Shown: positions 47,371-56,017 of the stretch, one piece after another
Numbering within the stretch: position 1 is the stretch's first letter
Layout of the letters: each line of letters begins with the position of its first letter
From: Asanoa hainanensis
GTDB lineage: Bacteria > Actinomycetota > Actinomycetes > Mycobacteriales > Micromonosporaceae
DNA: 64,000 bases
Reading direction: 5' to 3'
Assembly: GCF_900188485.1 (NCBI RefSeq)
Contig: NZ_FZPH01000005.1
Coordinates: 372,001 to 436,000 of the forward strand
The notes under the pieces: model-generated
Told to the model about the DNA's origin: nothing
The model's database searches: none
What the model saw: the letters and a program-made list of their open reading frames with translations, nothing else
Translations under genes and position numbers: made by a program

Positions 47371-48654
47371 TCAGGCCGACTTCTCCTCGCGGTCCCGCCG
47401 GCGACGGCCGGCGAACTCGCGAGGCACGATCGTCGGGTTGACGCGCTCCATGACCACCGCGCGGGTGATCAGGACGCGGGCGGCGTCGGGGTTGCTGGGC
47501 ACCTCGTACATCACGGAGAGGAGGACCTCTTCGAGGATGGCCCGCAGGCCGCGGGCACCGGTGCCGCGGAGCATGGCCTGGTCGGCGATGGCCTCCAGGG
47601 CCGCCGGCTCGAACTCGAGCTCGACGCCGTCGAGCTCGAAAAGCCGTTGGTACTGCCGGACCAGCGCGTTGCGCGGCTCGGTCAGGATCTTGACCAGCGC
47701 CTCGCGGTCGAGGGACCGGACGTTGGTGATCACCGGGAGTCGGCCGATGAACTCGGGGATCAGGCCGAACTTGAGCATGTCTTCGGGCATGACCTGGCTG
47801 AACACGTCGTCCGTCGAGCGCTCGGACACCGCGCGTAGTCGGGCACCGAAGCCGGTGCCGCCCTGGCCGGTGCGGGACTCGATGATCCGGTCGAGACCGG
47901 CGAACGCGCCACCACAGATGAACAGCACGTTGGTGGTGTCGATCTGGATGAACTCCTGGTGCGGGTGCTTGCGACCGCCCTGCGGCGGCACGTTGGCGAC
48001 CGTGCCCTCCAGGATCTTGAGCAGCGCCTGCTGGACACCTTCGCCGGAGACGTCGCGGGTGATCGACGGGTTCTCCGACTTGCGCGCGATCTTGTCGACC
48101 TCGTCGATGTAGATGATGCCGGTCTCGGCGCGCTTGATGTCGTAGTCGGCCGCCTGGATCAGCTTGAGGAGGATGTTCTCGACATCCTCACCGACGTAGC
48201 CGGCCTCGGTCAGCGCGGTGGCGTCGGCGATCGCGAACGGCACGTTGAGCATGCGGGCCAGGGTCTGCGCCAGGTGCGTCTTGCCGCAGCCCGTGGGGCC
48301 GATGAGCATGATGTTGGACTTGGCGACTTCGACCTCGTTGCCCGACCCGGTGTGGGACTCGGCCTGGATCCGCTTGTAGTGGTTGTAGACCGCGACCGAC
48401 AAGGCCTTCTTCGCCTGGTCCTGGCCCACCACGTAGCCGTTGAGGAACTGGTAGATCTCCATCGGCTTGGGAAGCTCTTCCCACTTCACCTCGCCGGACT
48501 CAGCCAGCTCCTCTTCGATGATCTCGTTGCAGAGGTCGATGCACTCGTCGCAGATGTAGACACCTGGGCCCGCGATGAGCTTCTTGACCTGCTTCTGCGA
48601 CTTCCCACAGAAGGAGCACTTGAGTAGGTCGCCACCGTCGCCGATCCGTGCCAC
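47371..48654 (-). CDS. clpX: ATP-dependent Clp protease ATP-binding subunit ClpX
   Basis: 427 residues. The N-terminal zinc-binding domain has Cys13, Cys16, Cys35 and Cys38 ([14 protein letters not shown]). The AAA+ domain shows Walker A GPTGCGKT (119-126) and Walker [12 protein letters not shown] (about 180-190), and the GARGLR sensor-2 region is present. The IGF-type loop for binding ClpP is near EDRI-like [15 protein letters not shown] (shown as GTGFGARL). It unfolds tagged substrates for ClpP1P2 in the cytoplasm. Downstream of clpP2 in the same direction after a strong hairpin. Confidence 0.97.
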   Translation of the reverse strand: MARIGDGGDLLKCSFCGKSQKQVKKLIAGPGVYICDECIDLCNEIIEEELAESGEVKWEELPKPMEIYQFLNGYVVGQDQAKKALSVAVYNHYKRIQAESHTGSGNEVEVAKSNIMLIGPTGCGKTHLAQTLARMLNVPFAIADATALTEAGYVGEDVENILLKLIQAADYDIKRAETGIIYIDEVDKIARKSENPSITRDVSGEGVQQALLKILEGTVANVPPQGGRKHPHQEFIQIDTTNVLFICGGAFAGLDRIIESRTGQGGTGFGARLRAVSERSTDDVFSQVMPEDMLKFGLIPEFIGRLPVITNVRSLDREALVKILTEPRNALVRQYQRLFELDGVELEFEPAALEAIADQAMLRGTGARGLRAILEEVLLSVMYEVPSNPDAARVLITRAVVMERVNPTIVPREFAGRRRRDREEKSA

Positions 48655-48758
48655 CTACGTTCTCCCTGCGCTCGTCGGCCGCGGCGGACCGCCTCCGGGG
48701 TTGTGTGCAAACTCGACGTTACCCGCTAGGGGCGTTATCTCCGACCCCCAAAATGGGT

Positions 48759-48804
48759 GTGTCAGGGACCAGCCAGTGTAACCAAGCTGGCCGATCCCCG
48801 ACAC
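48759..48804 (-). terminator. Long hairpin between clpP2 and clpX
   Basis: GTGTCAGGGACCAGCCAG and CTGGCCGATCCCCGACAC pair at 15 of 18 positions around a 10-base loop. It is 10 bases after the clpP2 stop and about 105 before clpX, so it can end or limit the clpP1P2 transcript and give clpX separate control. Confidence 0.6.
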
Positions 48805-48814
48805 TTTGCCCATC

Positions 48815-49477
48815 TCAGCCAGCGGCAGCGGCTGCCAGCAGGCCCTTCTTGCGGCTGGTGAGAATCGTGTCGACCAGCCCGTACTCCCGAGCCTCGTCAG
48901 CCGTCATGATCTTGTCACGGTCGACATCACGCGAAACCTGCTCGCGCGCCCGGCCCGAGTGCCGGGAGATGATCTCCTCCATCTGCGACCGCATGCGCAG
49001 GATCTCGCGCGCCTGGATCTCGATGTCGGAGCCCTGCCCGTAGCCGCCCTCGGTGGCCGGCTGGTGGATGATGATCCGCGAGTTCGGGAGCGCCATCCGC
49101 TTGCCCGGCGTGCCGGCCGCCAGCAGGACGGCGGCGGCCGAGGCCGCCTGACCCAGGCAGACCGTCTGGATGTCCGGACGGACGTACTGCATGGTGTCGT
49201 AGATCGCCGTCATCGCCGTGAACGAGCCACCGGGCGAGTTGATGTACATGATGATGTCGCGGTCCGGGTCGGTGCCCTCGAGCGTCAACAGCTGCGCCAT
49301 CACGTCGTTGGCCGACGCGTCGTCGACCTGGACGCCGAGGAAGATGATCCGGTCCTCGAACAGCTTGTTGTACGGGTTCGACTCCTTGATCCCGTACGAG
49401 GTGCGCTCGACGAACGAGGGCAGCACGTAGCGGTTGTGCACCGGAGCGAACTGCGGAGGCAGCGTCAGATCAGTCAT
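48815..49477 (-). CDS. clpP2: ATP-dependent Clp protease proteolytic subunit ClpP2
   Basis: 220 residues with the catalytic Ser113 (GQAASAAAVL), His138 (IIIHQP) and an Asp near 186. The N-terminal extension and the closeness to clpP1 fit the actinobacterial ClpP2 that forms the heteromeric ClpP1P2 barrel, where ClpP2 usually docks the ATPase. GAGGAGG precedes the ATG at 49477 by six bases. It follows clpP1 by 11 bases. Confidence 0.97.
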   Translation of the reverse strand: MTDLTLPPQFAPVHNRYVLPSFVERTSYGIKESNPYNKLFEDRIIFLGVQVDDASANDVMAQLLTLEGTDPDRDIIMYINSPGGSFTAMTAIYDTMQYVRPDIQTVCLGQAASAAAVLLAAGTPGKRMALPNSRIIIHQPATEGGYGQGSDIEIQAREILRMRSQMEEIISRHSGRAREQVSRDVDRDKIMTADEAREYGLVDTILTSRKKGLLAAAAAG

Positions 49478-49488
49478 GGTTGGCCTCC

Positions 49489-50130
49489 TCAGCCCAGAGT
49501 CCCGGCGCCTTCCGGAACCTGAGCGGCTCCGGTGATCACCTTGTCGATGAATCCGTAGTCCTTGGCCTCGGCGGCCGTGAACCAGCGGTCGCGGTCGGAG
49601 TCGGCCTCGATCTGGTCCTGGGCCTGGCCGGTGTGGTGCGAGACCCGCTCCTGGAACATCCGCTTGGTGTAGAGCATCTGCTCGGCCTGGATCGCGATGT
49701 CGGACGCGGTGCCACCCATGCCGCCGGACGGCTGGTGCATCATGATCCGCGCGTGCGGCAGGGCGTAGCGCTTGCCCTTGGTGCCCGCGCAGAGCAGGAG
49801 CTGGCCCATCGACGCGGCCATGCCCATGGCGACCGTGGACACGTCGTTGTCGATGAACTGCATCGTGTCGTAGATCGCCATGCCGGAGTAGACCGAGCCA
49901 CCCGGCGAGTTGATCCACAGGTTGATGTCACGGCCCGGGTCTTCGGCGGCCAGCAGCAGCAGCTGTGCACAGATGCGGTTGGCCACCTGGTCGGTAACCT
50001 CACTGCCGAGGAAGATGATGCGTTCCTTGAGCAGCCGGTTGTAGACCGAGTCGTCGAGCCCGCCGGCGAGCTGGTCGCCGCGCGCCTCGTGCGCCCGGAT
50101 GGGCGTCGCTGGAATATGCAGATCGGTCAT
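49489..50130 (-). CDS. clpP1: ATP-dependent Clp protease proteolytic subunit ClpP1
   Basis: 213 residues with catalytic Ser107 ([10 protein letters not shown]), His132 (MMHQPSGG) and the Asp of SDRDRW. Begins the clpP1-clpP2 operon. In actinobacteria ClpP1 and ClpP2 form one tetradecamer and the pair is often essential. A ClgR-type site lies 78-91 bases upstream of the start. Confidence 0.97.
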   Translation of the reverse strand: MTDLHIPATPIRAHEARGDQLAGGLDDSVYNRLLKERIIFLGSEVTDQVANRICAQLLLLAAEDPGRDINLWINSPGGSVYSGMAIYDTMQFIDNDVSTVAMGMAASMGQLLLCAGTKGKRYALPHARIMMHQPSGGMGGTASDIAIQAEQMLYTKRMFQERVSHHTGQAQDQIEADSDRDRWFTAAEAKDYGFIDKVITGAAQVPEGAGTLG

Positions 50131-50207
50131 GGCAGCCTCTCGCTCGTTTCCGTTCTACGCCCGACATTAACCGCAGACCTGAGCCCTGACTTCCCGCCCG
50201 AGAGCGT

Positions 50208-50221
50208 GTTCGCTCAGAGCG
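50208..50221. promoter_or_regulatory. ClgR-type activator site upstream of clpP1P2
   Basis: GTTCGC-TCAGA-GCG exactly matches the GTTCGC-N5-GCG motif described for ClgR in Streptomyces and related actinobacteria, where ClgR activates clpP1P2. It sits in the gap between the tig stop and clpP1. The clgR gene itself is not in the window. Confidence 0.7.
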
Positions 50222-50234
50222 CAGGCGGGGCGGA

Positions 50235-51569
50235 TCAGTGGTTGTGCTCGGTGACCTCGCGCACCGCGTCCAGGCTGATCGGGTTGCCGGCGGTGTCAGT
50301 GATCTTGACCCGCTCCATCACCAGGGTGAGCGCCTTGCCCCGCCGCACGTCGCCGAACACCGCACCCGCGGCACCCGAGCGGACGAGCTGGTCGTAGTAC
50401 TGCTGCGGCTGCATCCCGGCCCGCTGCGCGCGGTGCATGATCTCGTGACCGAACTCGTCGTCGGAGACCTGCACGTCCTCGGCGTCGGCCAGGGTGTCGA
50501 GCACAAGCTGGATCTTGACGCCCTCGGTGGCCGCGTCGGTCAGCTCGGTGTCGATCTGCTCCTCGGTCTTGTCCTCGGCCGCGAGGTACTCGTCGAACGA
50601 GGCGCCGATCCGCTCGAGCTGGTCGGCCATCGCCTGCTTGCGGTGCTCGACCTCCTCCTTGACGACGCCCTCGGGCGCCGGCACCTCGGCGGCCGCGACG
50701 AGCTGCTCCAGCGCCTTGTCGCGGGCGGCGTAGATCTGCTCGGCCTGCTTGGCCTGGGTGACCCGCTTGCGGAGGTCCTCGCGGAGCTCGTCGAGGGTGT
50801 CGAACTCGCTGGCCAGCTGGGCGAACTCGTCGTCCAGCTCCGGCAGCTGCTTCTCCTTGACGGTGCGCACGGTGACCGCCACGTCGGCGTCCCGGCCGGC
50901 GAAGTCACCGCCCACGAGCTGGGTGCTGAACGAGGTCTCGGCGTCGGCGGCCAGGCCGACCAGCACCTCGTCGAGCCCCGGGAGCAGCTGCTTGCTGCCG
51001 ACCTCGTGGGAGATGTTGGTCGCGGAACCGCCCGGGACCTCTTCGCCGTCGACGGTGGCCTTCATGTCGATCTGCACGTAGTCGCCCTCGGCGGCGGCCC
51101 GCTCGACCGTCTTCAGCGTCGCGAAGCGCTCGCGCAGCGCCTTGACCTGGTCGTCGATCTCGTTGTCGCCGATCGCCAGCTCGTCGACCGTGACCTCGAT
51201 GGTCGCCAGGTCGGGCAGGGTGATCTCCGGACGGACGTCGATCTCCGCGGTGAACTTCAGCGGCTCGCCGTCACCGAACTCGGTGATCTCCACCTCGGGG
51301 CGGCCGAGCGTCTTGACCTCGTGCTCCCGGACCGCGGCGACGATGTTCTCGGGGATCGCCTCCTGCACGGCCTCGTTGAGCACGGCGCCCCGGCCGACCC
51401 GCTGGTCGATCACCGCGGACGGCACCTTGCCCTTGCGGAAGCCGGGCACGGTCACCTGCTGGGCGATCTCCCGGTACGCCTTGCGCAGGCTCGGCTCGAG
51501 CTCGACGAACGGCACCTCGATGGCGAGCCGCACCCGGGTCGGGCTCAGGGTCTCCACGGTGCTCTTCAC
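50235..51569 (-). CDS. tig: Trigger factor
   Basis: 444 residues. Ribosome-binding N-domain (starts KSTVETLSPTRVRLAIEVPF; the FRKGKVP signature is present), PPIase FKBP-like domain (EGDYVQIDMKATVDG), and the helical C-domain with a long charged stretch. It binds nascent chains at the ribosome. GTG at 51569 is chosen: GAGGAG is at the correct distance and conserved actinobacterial homologues begin here; the ATG six codons earlier lacks a site. Confidence 0.96.
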   Translation of the reverse strand: MKSTVETLSPTRVRLAIEVPFVELEPSLRKAYREIAQQVTVPGFRKGKVPSAVIDQRVGRGAVLNEAVQEAIPENIVAAVREHEVKTLGRPEVEITEFGDGEPLKFTAEIDVRPEITLPDLATIEVTVDELAIGDNEIDDQVKALRERFATLKTVERAAAEGDYVQIDMKATVDGEEVPGGSATNISHEVGSKQLLPGLDEVLVGLAADAETSFSTQLVGGDFAGRDADVAVTVRTVKEKQLPELDDEFAQLASEFDTLDELREDLRKRVTQAKQAEQIYAARDKALEQLVAAAEVPAPEGVVKEEVEHRKQAMADQLERIGASFDEYLAAEDKTEEQIDTELTDAATEGVKIQLVLDTLADAEDVQVSDDEFGHEIMHRAQRAGMQPQQYYDQLVRSGAAGAVFGDVRRGKALTLVMERVKITDTAGNPISLDAVREVTEHNH

Positions 51570-51663
51570 AGGCGTACTCCTCGACATGTCTTTATGGGGT
51601 GATCAGCCCGAGTGTAGGCGCGCTGGCGCCGGCCGCCGCAGGCACCGGCCTCGGTGATCACAG

Positions 51664-51737
51664 TCGGGGTGGCGGGATTTGAACCCACGGCCCCTCGCTC
51701 CCAAAGCGAGTGCGCTACCAAGCTGCGCCACACCCCG
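51664..51737 (-). tRNA. tRNA-Pro (anticodon TGG)
   Basis: 74 bases with full cloverleaf: acceptor CGGGGTG/CACCCCG, anticodon stem CTCGC/GCGAG with loop TTTGGGA (anticodon at 51701-51703 on the plus strand), T loop TTCAAAT. CCA is not encoded. Confidence 0.95.
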
Positions 51738-51842
51738 TGGCGAACCGAAGTCTATGCGGTACCGGCGCACCGTCCGCGCCCGGCGTCCCATTCCCGCACG
51801 GTGGGTGACGGATAAACCGGACAAAGCCTATTGCCCGGGTCC

Positions 51843-51862
51843 GCGACGGTCCAGACCGTCGC
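51843..51862. repeat. Near-perfect palindrome upstream of a response regulator
   Basis: GCGACGGTC-CA-GACCGTCGC has 9-base perfect arms, inside a weaker outer pairing CCCGG/CCGGG. It lies between tRNA-Pro and the two-component operon. It could be an operator or a transcription stop for read-in; not decidable here. Confidence 0.45.
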
Positions 51863-51940
51863 TCCCGCCGGGCACCGCTCGCTGCGCGTCGCTGCCACCT
51901 CCGCGTCACTTCGGCGACCTTTTCTGTCGGGTACGCCGGT

Positions 51941-51946
51941 TAGGAT
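51941..51946 (+). promoter_or_regulatory. Possible -10 box of the two-component operon
   Basis: TAGGAT, the favoured actinobacterial -10, lies 36 bases before the response regulator start. No good -35 box is seen at 17 bases upstream (an AT-richer CCTTTTC), so it is weakly supported. Confidence 0.35.
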
Positions 51947-51981
51947 GCGCTCCAAATACCGCGGGGGGAGGAGGCGGAGCC

Positions 51982-52638
51982 ATGCGCATTCTGCTCGTCG
52001 AGGACGACCTACGCGTGGCGTCCGTCATGAAGTCGATGCTCGTGCGCCGGGGCTACCAGGTCGAGCACGCGGCGACCGCCAAGGCGGCCGTCGAGGCCGC
52101 ACCCTGTGACCTGGTGCTGCTCGACCTCAGCCTGCCCGACGGCGACGGCATCGACGTGTGCCGTGCGTTGCGCACGCGCGACGACAACCTCGCGATCATC
52201 GCCGTGACCGCCCGCTCCGACGAGCGTGACAAGGTCAACGGCTTCCGGGTCGGCGCCGACGACTACGTGGTCAAGCCGTTCTCCATGGCCGAGCTCCAGC
52301 TGCGCATCGAGGCCCTGCTGCGGCGGGCCGCCCGCGGGGTGGCCGCGCGCCAGACCCGCGAGATCGGCCCGCTGCGCATCGACTTCACCGCGCGCGAGGT
52401 CAGCGTCGACGCGAAACCGGTCGCGCTGACCCGCAAGGAGTTCGACATCCTGGCCTCGTTGGCCCGCCAGCCCGGTGTGGCGGTCACCCGCGAGCGGATC
52501 CTGCTCGACGTGTGGCAGACCACCTGGTCGGGCCGGCACACGCTGGAGGTGCACGTGGCCTCGCTGCGGGCCAAGCTCGGTCAGCCCGACCTGGTCCGCA
52601 CCGTGCGCGGCGTCGGCTACCGCCTACAGGCCGAGTGA
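51982..52638 (+). CDS. OmpR/PhoB-family response regulator
   Basis: 218 residues. Receiver domain: acidic pair EDD (7-9), phosphorylation Asp in LVLLDLSLPDGDG (about 51), Thr in VTARSD, Lys in VVKPFS. DNA-binding winged helix: LTRKEFDILASLARQPG, VWQTTW and VRTVRGVGYRL. GGGGGGAGGAGG precedes the ATG. The kinase gene follows after one base. Target genes are unknown; the convergent TAXI protein gene is a candidate. Confidence 0.95.
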   Translation: MRILLVEDDLRVASVMKSMLVRRGYQVEHAATAKAAVEAAPCDLVLLDLSLPDGDGIDVCRALRTRDDNLAIIAVTARSDERDKVNGFRVGADDYVVKPFSMAELQLRIEALLRRAARGVAARQTREIGPLRIDFTAREVSVDAKPVALTRKEFDILASLARQPGVAVTRERILLDVWQTTWSGRHTLEVHVASLRAKLGQPDLVRTVRGVGYRLQAE

Positions 52639-52639
52639 C

Positions 52640-54031
52640 GTGCGGCGCCGGCTCGTCACGACGTACCTCCTGCTGCTCTGCCTGGTGTTGCTGGCGCTGG
52701 AGGTGCCGCTGGCGCTGGTGATGAGCGGGCGCACCACCCAGGCGCTGCTGGCCGACCGGCTGGCCGACGCGACCCGGTTCGCCGCCCTGTCCGCACCGGC
52801 CATTCGCGGCGACGACTTCACCCCGGTCGCGGCGGAGCTGGGCCGCTACCACGAGCTCTACGGGATCGACGTGATCGTCGTCGACCAGAACCGGCGGGTG
52901 GTGAACGCGGCCGGGCCGCACCCCGGCCCGAGCGCCGACGCCGTCATCCGCGGCGCACTGGCCGGCCGGCAGATGAGCTCGCCGACCAACGTCTGGCCCT
53001 GGCAGGAGAGCCAGCTCCTGGTCGCGGTGCCGATCTACGAGGGCGGGGCGGTGCTGGGCGGCATCCTGACCGTCTCGTCCACCGAGCGGGCCCGCGGTTC
53101 GATGCTGTTCGCCTGGGCCATGCTCGGCATCGTCGGGCTGGTCGCCCTCGTGGGCTCGCTGGTGGCCGCGGTCCGGCTGGCCCGCTGGGTGCTGCGGCCC
53201 GTCTTCTCGCTGGACACCGCCGTCCACGAGATCACCGCCGGCGACAGCACCGCGCGGGTGCCGCACGCGCTCGGCCCGCCGGAGCTGCGGCGGCTGACCA
53301 CCAGCTTCAACGAGATGGCCGACACGGTCACGGACGCCCTCGAACGGCAGCGCCTGTTCGTCGCGCACGCCAGCCACCAGCTCCGCAACCCGCTGACCGT
53401 GCTGCGGCTGCGGGTCGAGGGCCTGGGCGACATGCTGCCCACCGAGGCCCGGCCGGAGCACCACCTGGCGCTGGAGGAGTCCGACCGGCTGGCCCGGGTG
53501 CTCGACAGCCTGCTGGCGCTGGCCCGCGCCGAGTGGGACGGCCGGCCACCGGTCGTCGTCGACGCCGGTTCGCTGGTGGCCGCGCGGGTCGAAGCGTGGC
53601 TGCCGCTGGCGGTCCAGCGCGGAGTGACCCTGACGGCCGCGGTGCCCTCTGCGGCGGTCTTCGCTTCGGCGGCGGACACGGCCCTCGACCAGGCGCTGGA
53701 CGCGCTCATCGACAACGGGCTGAAGTTCGCCGGCGCGGGTGGGCACGTCTCGGTGTCGGTCAGCACGCTGCCCGGCCGGGTCGTGGTCACGGTGCGCGAC
53801 GACGGCCCGGGGATGACCGCCGCCGAGTGCCGGCTGGCGACGCGGCGGTTCTGGCGGGCGCCCGACACGCAGAACGTCGACGGCGCGGGCCTCGGGCTGT
53901 CGATCGCCACCGTGCTGGTCGAGGCGTCCGGTGGGTCGCTGGTCTTGGCCCCGTTGGAGCCGCACGGCCTGGAGGCCCGGGTCCGGCTACGGCTTCACGT
54001 CGCGGAAGTACCGGGCGGCGCCCGGGTGTAG
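52640..54031 (+). CDS. Membrane sensor histidine kinase
   Basis: 463 residues: first membrane segment (LVTTYLLLLCLVLLALEVPLAL, cited by its core YLLLLCLVLLALEVP), an extracellular sensor region of about 130 residues, second segment (LFAWAMLGIVGLVALVGSLV), HAMP, then His in FVAHASHQLRNPL (H-box) and ATPase with N-box DALIDNGLKFA and G-boxes VRDDGPGM, GAGLGLSIA. It starts one base after the response regulator stop. Convergent with the TAXI protein gene, overlapping 45 bases at the 3' ends. Confidence 0.93.
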   Translation: MRRRLVTTYLLLLCLVLLALEVPLALVMSGRTTQALLADRLADATRFAALSAPAIRGDDFTPVAAELGRYHELYGIDVIVVDQNRRVVNAAGPHPGPSADAVIRGALAGRQMSSPTNVWPWQESQLLVAVPIYEGGAVLGGILTVSSTERARGSMLFAWAMLGIVGLVALVGSLVAAVRLARWVLRPVFSLDTAVHEITAGDSTARVPHALGPPELRRLTTSFNEMADTVTDALERQRLFVAHASHQLRNPLTVLRLRVEGLGDMLPTEARPEHHLALEESDRLARVLDSLLALARAEWDGRPPVVVDAGSLVAARVEAWLPLAVQRGVTLTAAVPSAAVFASAADTALDQALDALIDNGLKFAGAGGHVSVSVSTLPGRVVVTVRDDGPGMTAAECRLATRRFWRAPDTQNVDGAGLGLSIATVLVEASGGSLVLAPLEPHGLEARVRLRLHVAEVPGGARV

Positions 54032-54940
54032 CGGCACCGGCATCGTGCCGATCGCCGAGCGGACGTCGAACCGCTCCCCCGCCGGGTGCGCGCGGGCCAG
54101 CGCCTCGTGCCGCTCCATCAGCAGCTTCGTCAGGTCGTACGCGATGTCGTCCGGCATGTCCGTCGGCACCACCAGGAAGTTCGGCACCGCGAGCGTGCTG
54201 ACCGCCGGCAGGTCGTAGACGGAGTCGTTGACCTCGCGCCGGACGTACACGGTCGAATGGGCCTTTCGCATGGGCTCGACCCATTCGCCGAGATCGACGA
54301 TCCGGATGCCCAGGCTGTTGTTCAGGTCCTCGATCGCCTGCACGGGCAGCCCACCGGAGAAGAAGAAAGCGTCGATCCGCCCGTCGGCGAGCGCGGCGGC
54401 CGAGTCGTCCAGGTTCCACCGCTGGCGCTGGATCGCGTTCTGCAGCCCGGCGACCTCGAGCAGCCGCCCCACGGTGATCTCGGTGCCGGACCCGGCGGCC
54501 CCGGTGGCCACCCGCTTCCCCTCGAGATCCTTGAGCGTCTTGATCGTCGAGTTGGTCGGCACGACGAGATGCAACAGGTCCTCGTAGACACGGGCGAGCG
54601 CCCGCACCCGCGGATCCGGCGGCGCGGTGCCACTGACCAGGATGTCCGCCTGGGTGAACCCGATCTCGGCACCGCCGTGCTCGACCAGCTCCACGTTCTC
54701 GGCCGAAGCGGCGGTCACCATCACCTCGGCGTCCGCGTCCGGCAGGTTGTCCTCGACGAGCTGGCCGAGCGCCCGGCCGAAGGCGTAGTAGACGGCGGTG
54801 GGGCTGCCGGTCGCGATCCGGATGTGCGTGACCGGGGGGTTGCCCTCGGCATAGACACCGGTGGTGACGAGCAACAACACCAGAACGACCAGTCCGGCCG
54901 TCTGGGCTCGCGTTCGTCTCCGCCTCCGCACGGAGCGCAA
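53987..54940 (-). CDS. TAXI-family TRAP solute-binding protein
   Basis: 317 residues. Short basic N-terminus (RRRRRTRAQ) and one membrane or signal segment (AGLVVLVLLLVTTGVYA), then the TAXI fold: IRIATGSPTAVYYAFGRALG, VMVTAASAENVELV, IGFTQADIL and GSGTEITVGRLL. Such proteins capture carboxylates or amino acids for TRAP permeases; no permease gene is nearby, and the N-terminus may anchor it in the membrane. TTG at 54940 has GAGGAAA before it; GTG at 54931 is possible. It faces the two-component genes, which suggests a sensing role. Confidence 0.88.
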   Translation of the reverse strand: MRSVRRRRRTRAQTAGLVVLVLLLVTTGVYAEGNPPVTHIRIATGSPTAVYYAFGRALGQLVEDNLPDADAEVMVTAASAENVELVEHGGAEIGFTQADILVSGTAPPDPRVRALARVYEDLLHLVVPTNSTIKTLKDLEGKRVATGAAGSGTEITVGRLLEVAGLQNAIQRQRWNLDDSAAALADGRIDAFFFSGGLPVQAIEDLNNSLGIRIVDLGEWVEPMRKAHSTVYVRREVNDSVYDLPAVSTLAVPNFLVVPTDMPDDIAYDLTKLLMERHEALARAHPAGERFDVRSAIGTMPVPLHPGAARYFRDVKP

Positions 54941-55016
54941 GTTTTCCTCAAGTAAGGGGCCGGCGCATCCCCCTGAAAGGCCGGACCGGCCACGCTGAGA
55001 GCGGGAGGCGATGACG

Positions 55017-55802
55017 ATGGCCATACAGCGGGACAGCAGCGGGGACGCGGCCATGCGCTCACTGCCCTCGATCTTCGAGGCGGCCAGCCTGATCCGGTGC
55101 ACAGGGGTAGGCCGATCCCCCGGCGCACGACCGCTAGGCCACGACTTCGGACCTGGGCCCGGGCCGGCACCCGGACCCACGTCCGGCAGCGCCATCGGGA
55201 CGCTGACACCAGGAGCGTCCTTCCTGTCGGGGGGCGACACGGCGCTGCCGGGCCCGAGCGCCGCGCCGGCCCACACCGGCGCGGCGCTCCGGGGCGGCCA
55301 GGTCCTGGCGGAGTTCAACCAACCGGAAGCCGCGGAGCGCCTCTCCCGCCTGTTGACGGACTTAGGCGTCACCGCGACGTGGGCGACGCTGGTCGGGGGC
55401 GGGCGGCGGCAGTATTTCGTGCACCGGGTGACGATCCCTGGGTCGTCGTGGATGCAGACCGTGGGGCAGCTTGGTCTGGGTTGGCGCCAGGGCCGACACT
55501 TCCTGCTCCGTACGGACCCGGTTGGGGCGTCGTCGCCGCACAACGCGCGGCGGGAGGCCTTGGCCCGGCGGGCGTGGCAGGCAGCGTCGTTGGCGGCGGG
55601 GCGTCAGCGGCGGGGTGGGCTGTTCGGGGTGCGGCTGGCCGACCAGGAGATGGCGGCGGTCCTGGTGCGGAGCGCCCGCCTGCTGGGCGCAACGGCCTCG
55701 ATCCGGTCACGACCGGGCTGCCTACAGGTCTCGGTGACATCGGTAACGTCAGAGGCCGCGCTGCTGGAGATCACCACACCCCCACTCCGCGTGGCGTCGT
55801 GA
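55017..55802 (+). CDS. Hypothetical protein
   Basis: 261 residues. The N-terminal third is low-complexity (Pro/Gly: PGPGPAPGPTSG). The rest has a compact repeated arrangement of basic helices (ARRAWQAASLAAGRQRRGG, LVRSARLLGATASIRSRPG), vaguely like the helices of WhiA-type DNA-binding proteins, but this likeness is weak and not claimed as homology. ATG at 55011 and 55017 both follow GGGAGG; the second has better spacing. It stands alone between a TAXI gene and tRNA-Gly. Confidence 0.6.
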   Translation: MAIQRDSSGDAAMRSLPSIFEAASLIRCTGVGRSPGARPLGHDFGPGPGPAPGPTSGSAIGTLTPGASFLSGGDTALPGPSAAPAHTGAALRGGQVLAEFNQPEAAERLSRLLTDLGVTATWATLVGGGRRQYFVHRVTIPGSSWMQTVGQLGLGWRQGRHFLLRTDPVGASSPHNARREALARRAWQAASLAAGRQRRGGLFGVRLADQEMAAVLVRSARLLGATASIRSRPGCLQVSVTSVTSEAALLEITTPPLRVAS

Positions 55803-55832
55803 GGTAGACAGTAGTCTGTCGGAGGTATCCGC

Positions 55833-55903
55833 GCGGGCGTAGCTCAATGGCAGAGCTTCAGTCTTCCAAACTGACGGTGCGGGTTCGATTCCCGTCGCCC
55901 GCT
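55833..55903 (+). tRNA. tRNA-Gly (anticodon TCC)
   Basis: 71 bases. Acceptor GCGGGCG/CGCCCGC, anticodon arm TCAGT/ACTGA with loop CTTCCAA, T arm CGGG-TTCGATT-CCCG. CCA is not encoded. Its 3' part has a degenerate copy near 58583, and it may be an integration target. Confidence 0.95.
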
Positions 55904-55940
55904 CAAATCTCTCCTGAGCGCGCTCATGTGAGATTTGAGC
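55901..55940 (+). terminator. Hairpin after tRNA-Gly
   Basis: GCTCAAATCTC and GAGATTTGAGC are perfect 11-base arms (loop 18 bases), starting in the last bases of the tRNA. A second hairpin TCCGGGGC-CGA-GCCCCGGA follows at 55950-55968. Both fit tRNA termination or 3' processing. Confidence 0.6.
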
Positions 55941-56017
55941 CATTCCTGCTCCGGGGCCGAGCCCCGGACACCCCACGTTCCCGTGGTCGCGGTCTGCCGT
56001 AGCCCGCCGCCCCCTGC

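Noticed and set aside
55017-55802. WhiA-like DNA-binding protein
   Set aside because: Only a vague likeness in Ala/Arg-rich helices; no WhiA signature or helix-turn-helix could be supported.
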